Part shown: positions 59,913 through 64,000 of the stretch, piece by piece
How the letters are laid out: each line of letters starts with the position of its first letter
How positions within the stretch are numbered: position 1 is the stretch's first letter
Source of the DNA: Streptomyces sp. PH10-H1
GTDB taxonomy: Bacteria > Actinomycetota > Actinomycetes > Streptomycetales > Streptomycetaceae
DNA: 64,000 nucleotides
Direction of reading: 5' to 3'
Assembly: GCF_030063355.1 (NCBI RefSeq)
Contig: NZ_JASISZ010000003.1
Coordinates: forward strand, 1 to 64,000
Program-made: the position numbers and the translations under genes
The notes under the pieces: model-generated
What the model saw: the letters and a program-made list of their open reading frames with translations, nothing else
The model's database searches: none
Told to the model about the DNA's origin: nothing

Positions 59913-61318
59913 TGGCACGCGCACATACGCAGATCTACGTGGCGTCGACGCTGTACGGCGCCGCCACCCTCGCGGCGGCGCTGGATGCCGGCCTGTTCGC
60001 ACCGGCGGACCGGCGCCTGCTGCTGATCAGCAACAACGCCCCCGTTCCCGAGACCACCCCGGCCGTCGACGCCGCGCCCGGTTTCGGCGCGCTGCGCGCC
60101 AGGTTCGACGACGTGCTGTCGTGGAACGAGGCGATCTCGCCCATGCATCCCAGCGACTGGGCGCCGCGCCCGGACGACGTGCCCATGTGGGAGCGGCATC
60201 TGCGGATGCTGTGGGAGCTCGGCGACGACGATCTGGAACTGGTCGTCGAGTCGATCCAGGTCAAGCCGGCTCTCGCCCTGGTCAAGCTCTTCCCCGCCGC
60301 GACGATCGATGTGTACGCGGACGGGCTGATGTCGTACGGCCCGACCCGCGACAAGATCGAACCGCTGGTGACCACCCGGATCAACCGGCTGCTCCACCTC
60401 GACCTGGTGGCCGGGCTGCGCCCGCTGCTGCTGACCGAGTACGGCGTCGAGCCGCACATCGTGCCCGCCGCGGAGTTCACCAAGGTGCTGGCGGAACTCG
60501 CCGACGCCAGCGGCGACTTGGGCGGCGGGGCCGGAGTCGGTTCCGCCGCCGGTGATGACGCGGCTGCCGCCGCCGCGCTGCCCGAGGGCGCGGCCCTGCT
60601 GCTCGGGCAGTACCTCTCCGCGCTGGGGATCCTCACCCCCGCCGAGGAGGAGGAACTGCACCTGCGGATGCTGCGCGGCGCCGCGGCCCTCGGTCACCGG
60701 CGGATCATCTTCAAGCCGCATCCCGTCGCGCCCGCGCACTGGTCGGACCCGCTGGAGCGGGAGGCGGCCGCGCTCGGCGTGGAGCTGACCGTGCTGGACT
60801 CCCCCGTCCTGGCCGAGGTGCTCTACCAGCGGGTGCGTCCGGCGCTGGTGGTCGGCTGCTACTCCACGGCGCTGCTCACCGCCGCCGTGCTCTACGGGAT
60901 CCCGGTGGCGCGCACCGGTACGGAGATGCTGCTGGAGCGGCTCTCCCCGTACCAGAACAGCAATCGCGTCCCGGTCACCATCGTCGACGACCTGCTGCCC
61001 GATCTCGACGACGCCGAAGCCGTCCGCAGCTGGTCCCCGCCCTTGCCCGAGCGGGTCGCCGGTGACCTCACGCCGCTGCTGCGGGCCGTCGGATTCTGCA
61101 TGCAGGCGCAGCTGTACCCGGAGCTGCGCGAGGAGACCGTCGGCTATCTGTCGAAGCGGCTGAACGCCCGCACCTGGCGCTACTTCAAGCGCCGCCGCCT
61201 CGCCTCGCTGGCGCTGCCGGGCGCGGTCCCGTCGCAGCTGGCGTTCCTGCCCCGCAATCCCCTGCTCCGTCGCGTCGCCCGCCGCGCACGCGCCTTGAAG
61301 AAGGCTGCCATCGGATGA
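59912..61318 (+). CDS. Polysialyltransferase-family protein
   Basis: 468 residues from ATG 59912, with TGATG overlap to the preceding gene. The N-terminus TQIYVASTLYGAATLAAALDAG is the family start. The catalytic HP motif is IIFKPHPVAP and the serine motif is GCYSTALLTAAVLYG, as in bacterial alpha-2,8-polysialyltransferases. It is expected to polymerise the CMP-activated nonulosonic acid made by the divergent neuB and neuA fusion genes. An Ala/Gly/Asp-rich loop (GDLGGGAGVGSAAGDDAAAAAALP) interrupts the middle. The last 45 residues are very basic and may bind membrane. Confidence 0.83.
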   Translation: MARAHTQIYVASTLYGAATLAAALDAGLFAPADRRLLLISNNAPVPETTPAVDAAPGFGALRARFDDVLSWNEAISPMHPSDWAPRPDDVPMWERHLRMLWELGDDDLELVVESIQVKPALALVKLFPAATIDVYADGLMSYGPTRDKIEPLVTTRINRLLHLDLVAGLRPLLLTEYGVEPHIVPAAEFTKVLAELADASGDLGGGAGVGSAAGDDAAAAAALPEGAALLLGQYLSALGILTPAEEEELHLRMLRGAAALGHRRIIFKPHPVAPAHWSDPLEREAAALGVELTVLDSPVLAEVLYQRVRPALVVGCYSTALLTAAVLYGIPVARTGTEMLLERLSPYQNSNRVPVTIVDDLLPDLDDAEAVRSWSPPLPERVAGDLTPLLRAVGFCMQAQLYPELREETVGYLSKRLNARTWRYFKRRRLASLALPGAVPSQLAFLPRNPLLRRVARRARALKKAAIG

Positions 61319-62532
61319 GTCTCAAACTCCCCGCTCCCGCCCTGTCCCGGAACGACACACCGCCGGCCGCGGCGGACGCCGCACAGGACGCAGCGCAGAA
61401 GAGCGCGCCGGACGCCGTACCGGGCACAGAGCCGGCGGCTCCACGGCACGGCCGGCTGCGGGCACTCGACGGGCTGCGGCTCGTGGCCGCGCTGATGGTG
61501 TGCCTCTACCACTACGCGGGGCGCGGCGGCGACGCCTGGAAGGCCTGGGGCCAGACCCCCGCGCTGGTCTTCCCCGCGCTGTCGAAGGTGGCCGTCTACG
61601 GGCCGCTCGGCGTCCAGATCTTCTTCGTGATCAGCGGCTTCGTCATCTGCATGAGCGGCTGGGGACGCACCCTCAAGGGCTTCGCCGTCTCCCGGGCGAC
61701 CCGGCTCTACCCGGCCTACTGGGCGGCCGTGCTGCTGGTCACCGCCGTCTTCGCGCTGCCAGGAGTGGCGTGGAAGACGGTCTCGCCCAGCGATCTGCTC
61801 ACCAACCTGACGATGCTTCAGCAGCCGGTCGGGGCCGACCGGGTGCTGGGCGTGTGCTGGACCCTGTGGGTGGAGCTGCGCTTCTATCTGCTCTTCGCGC
61901 TGGCCGTGGTGTGGCCCGGCGCGACCCGCCGCCGGGTACTGGCGTTCTGCGGGCTGTGGACGGCGGGCGCGGTCCTCGCGGACGCGTCGGGCGAGGCGTT
62001 CCTCAAGACCGTCCTGATGCCGGAGTACGCGCCGTTCTTCATCGGCGGCATCGGGCTCTACCTGGTGCACCGCTACGGGAACGATCCGCTGGCCTGGGGC
62101 GTGGTCGCGGTCGGCTGGCTGTTCGGCCAGCACTACGCGGTCAAGGGGCTGATCCCGAACGCGCATGCCGCGCACGTCTTCCAGCACCGGTCCGCGACGG
62201 TGGTCATCGTCATCGTGACCCTCGGCTTCGCGGCGGTCGCGGCGGTCACCCTCCTCCCACGGGTGTCGGGCGTCAACTGGCGCTGGCTGACCATGGCGGG
62301 CGCCCTGACCTACCCGTTCTACCTGGTCCACGAGCATCTGGGCTGGGTCGTCATCTTCCAGCTGCACCAGCGGCTGCACCTGTCCCCGTACGCCGTCCTG
62401 CCGCTCACCGCCGGGTCCATGCTGGTGCTGGCCTGGCTGCTGCACCGGCTGGTCGAACGGCCGCTCGCGCCCCGGCTCAAGCGCTTCCTGACGGCGGTGC
62501 CCTCGGCTGCCGCCCGCGAGCCGCATCCTTGA
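61315..62532 (+). CDS. Acyltransferase 3 (OafA-type membrane O-acetyltransferase)
   Basis: A 405-residue protein with about ten helices. The first 45 residues are Ala/Pro-rich and cytosolic; then LRALDGLRLVAALMVCLYHYAG with the family's His, SKVAVYGPLGVQIFFVISGFVICMSGWG, and RATRLYPAYWAAVLLVT with the Arg block. It should O-acetylate the glycopolymer or its precursor across the membrane. It overlaps the previous gene by four bases and ends the operon. Confidence 0.9.
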   Translation: MSLKLPAPALSRNDTPPAAADAAQDAAQKSAPDAVPGTEPAAPRHGRLRALDGLRLVAALMVCLYHYAGRGGDAWKAWGQTPALVFPALSKVAVYGPLGVQIFFVISGFVICMSGWGRTLKGFAVSRATRLYPAYWAAVLLVTAVFALPGVAWKTVSPSDLLTNLTMLQQPVGADRVLGVCWTLWVELRFYLLFALAVVWPGATRRRVLAFCGLWTAGAVLADASGEAFLKTVLMPEYAPFFIGGIGLYLVHRYGNDPLAWGVVAVGWLFGQHYAVKGLIPNAHAAHVFQHRSATVVIVIVTLGFAAVAAVTLLPRVSGVNWRWLTMAGALTYPFYLVHEHLGWVVIFQLHQRLHLSPYAVLPLTAGSMLVLAWLLHRLVERPLAPRLKRFLTAVPSAAAREPHP

Positions 62533-62615
62533 GGCCACGCTCGATCCGGCCGAGGTGAGCGCCTACTCCCGGCTTGCGGCCGCCGGGCCCGCCCGGCCCG
62601 CCCGGGGGCCGCCGA

Positions 62616-64000
62616 TCAGAACGCGTCGGTCGCGACGTACGTCCCCCACACCTCGCGCAGCGCGTTGCAGACCTCCCCCACCGTGGCCCGCGCGCGCAGC
62701 GCGTCCCTCATCGGGTAGAGGACGTTGTCCGTGCCATGGGCCGCCTTCTGCAGCTGCGCGAGTGCGGCGTCGACGGCCTCCCGGTCCCGGGTTGAGCGCA
62801 GCGTGGCGAGCCGGGCGGCCTGCTGGGCCTCGATGGCCGGGTCGACGCGCAGCGGATCGTACGGGTCCTCCTCGTCGAGCTTGAAGCGGTTCATACCGAC
62901 CACGACGCGCTCGCCCGAATCCTGCTGCAGGGCGATGCGGTAGGCGTTGCGCTCGATCTCGCCCTTCTGGAAGCCGTGCTCGATAGCGTTGACGGCGCCT
63001 CCCAGGTCCTCGACCTTCCGCATCAGTTCCAGCGCGGCGTCCTCGACCTCGTCCGTCATCGTCTCGACCACATAGGAGCCCGCGAAGGGGTCGACGGTCG
63101 CGGTGACGTCGGTCTCGTAGGCGAGGACCTGCTGGGTGCGCAGCGCCAGCCGGGCCGACTTGTCCGTGGGGAGGGCGATGGCCTCGTCGAAGGAATTGGT
63201 GTGCAGGGACTGCGTGCCGCCGAGGACGGCGGCCAGGCCCTGGATGGCCACCCGGACGAGGTTGACCTCGGGCTGCTGGGCGGTGAGCTGCACACCGGCG
63301 GTCTGGGTGTGGAAGCGCAGCATCTGCGACTTGGGATCTTTCGCGCCGAACTCGTCCCGCATCACCCGCGCCCAGATCCGCCGCGCCGCGCGGAATTTGG
63401 CGACCTCTTCGAGGAGCGTCGTGCGCGAGACGAAGAAGAACGACAGCCGGGGCGCGAAATCGTCCACATCCATGCCCGCCGCGACGGCGGTGCGGACGTA
63501 CTCGATGCCGTCGGCGAGCGTGAAGGCGATCTCCTGCGCGGGCGAGGCGCCGGCCTCGGCCATGTGGTAGCCGGAGATCGAGATCGTGTTCCACTTCGGG
63601 ATCTCGGTGCGGCAGTACTTGAAAATGTCGGCGATCAGCCGCAGCGACGGCTTCGGCGGGAAGATGTACGTGCCGCGGGCGATGTACTCCTTGAGCACAT
63701 CGTTCTGGATGGTGCCGGTGAGCCGGTCCGCCGGGACGCCCTGCTCCTCGCCGACGAGCTGGTACATCAGCAGCAGCAGCGCGGCGGGGGCGTTGATCGT
63801 CATCGACGTGGACACCTTGTCCAGCGGGATGTTGCCGAAGAGCACCTTCATGTCGTCGACGGAGTCGATGGCGACTCCGACCTTGCCCACCTCACCACTG
63901 GCGATCTTCGCGTCCGAGTCATGGCCCATCTGCGTCGGCAGGTCGAAGGCGACCGACAGGCCCATCGTGCCGTTGGCGATCAGCTGCCGGTAGCGGGCGT
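62616..64000 (-). CDS. Methylmalonyl-CoA mutase-type large subunit, 5' end outside window
   Basis: The C-terminal 461 residues of an acyl-CoA mutase large subunit; the frame is still open at 64000 (ACARYRQLIANGTMGLSVAFDLPTQ). Substrate-binding blocks: DLPTQMGHDSDAK, STSMTINAPAALLLLMYQLVGEEQGV, GTIQNDVLKEYIARGTYIFPP, ISGYHMAEAGASPAQEIAFTLADG, and LGGTQSLHTNSFDEAIALPT with the CoA-site His. The chain ends REVWGTYVATDAF, with no B12-binding domain, so cobalamin is supplied by a separate small subunit. MCM, ICM or ethylmalonyl-type specificity cannot be told from here. It is convergent with the acyltransferase gene. Confidence 0.9.
   Translation of the reverse strand, partial: ARYRQLIANGTMGLSVAFDLPTQMGHDSDAKIASGEVGKVGVAIDSVDDMKVLFGNIPLDKVSTSMTINAPAALLLLMYQLVGEEQGVPADRLTGTIQNDVLKEYIARGTYIFPPKPSLRLIADIFKYCRTEIPKWNTISISGYHMAEAGASPAQEIAFTLADGIEYVRTAVAAGMDVDDFAPRLSFFFVSRTTLLEEVAKFRAARRIWARVMRDEFGAKDPKSQMLRFHTQTAGVQLTAQQPEVNLVRVAIQGLAAVLGGTQSLHTNSFDEAIALPTDKSARLALRTQQVLAYETDVTATVDPFAGSYVVETMTDEVEDAALELMRKVEDLGGAVNAIEHGFQKGEIERNAYRIALQQDSGERVVVGMNRFKLDEEDPYDPLRVDPAIEAQQAARLATLRSTRDREAVDAALAQLQKAAHGTDNVLYPMRDALRARATVGEVCNALREVWGTYVATDAF

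Overview
The window is chromosomal DNA of a Streptomyces or a very close relative. GC is very high and third codon positions are almost all G or C. GTG starts and 4-base ATGA/GTGA gene overlaps are common. Several loci are characteristic of the genus: sigQ-afsQ1-afsQ2, an acyl-CoA carboxylase with an epsilon subunit, an LAXTG surface protein and an Lpd-like quinone reductase. Gene order, from memory, runs like the S. coelicolor SCO4934 to SCO4869 interval in reverse; I could not check this by alignment.

Layout. 1-143: 5' end of an IS5-type transposase leaving the window. 0.3-7.7 kb: L,D-transpeptidase lipoprotein, small LAXTG protein, hutH, a GAF-GGDEF protein, an enoyl-CoA hydratase and a class III adenylate cyclase. 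8.0-14.6 kb: biotin and carboxylase block (birA, pccB, pccE, a 45-residue membrane protein, maf, accA2). 14.6-17.4 kb: a wrecked drug-efflux gene beside an intact TetR gene, then a DeoR regulator. 17.5-22.3 kb: LpdA-like flavoprotein, a GGCT-fold protein, purine nucleoside phosphorylase and a phosphohexomutase-family enzyme. 22.3-24.5 kb: an IS200/IS605 element with intact tnpA and gutted tnpB, sitting in the remains of a GntR gene with an intact GntR paralogue next door. 25.6-28.9 kb: deoC and two aldehyde dehydrogenase genes. 30.2-34.1 kb: sigQ diverging from afsQ1-afsQ2-lipoprotein. 36-40.4 kb: adenosine deaminase, an alpha/beta hydrolase, and a LysR/MFS pair. 40.4-44.8 kb: accessory island (truncated HATPase, XRE-TPR regulator with three small proteins, IS5-family IS, hypothetical gene). 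45.4-53.7 kb: nucleoside uptake and salvage (BMP lipoprotein, ABC ATPase, two permeases, cytidine deaminase, thymidine phosphorylase), then a degenerate M20 protein. 54-62.5 kb: two divergent operons for a sialic-acid-like (probably Kdn-type) cell-wall glycopolymer. 62.6 kb to the end: a methylmalonyl-CoA mutase-type subunit leaving the window.

Main biology. Nucleoside catabolism genes scattered over 33 kb (punA, deoC, add, the BMP gene, the ABC ATPase) share a 12-bp palindrome CTACGCGCGTAG just upstream: four perfect copies and one with two mismatches. This defines a putative nucleoside regulon. Import, deamination and phosphorolysis would give deoxyribose-1-phosphate. The mutase next to punA may convert that to the 5-phosphate, DeoC would split it, and the aldehyde dehydrogenase pair would oxidise the acetaldehyde.

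A second pattern is a dispersed 63-83 bp nested palindrome present in four intergenic copies, with compensatory base changes in its stems. I know of no name for it. Other signals are a small palindrome inserted in frame in deoC, short tandem duplications over three stop codons, an M20 protein without metal ligands or catalytic glutamate, and an ABC ATPase gene without an acceptable ATG or GTG start.
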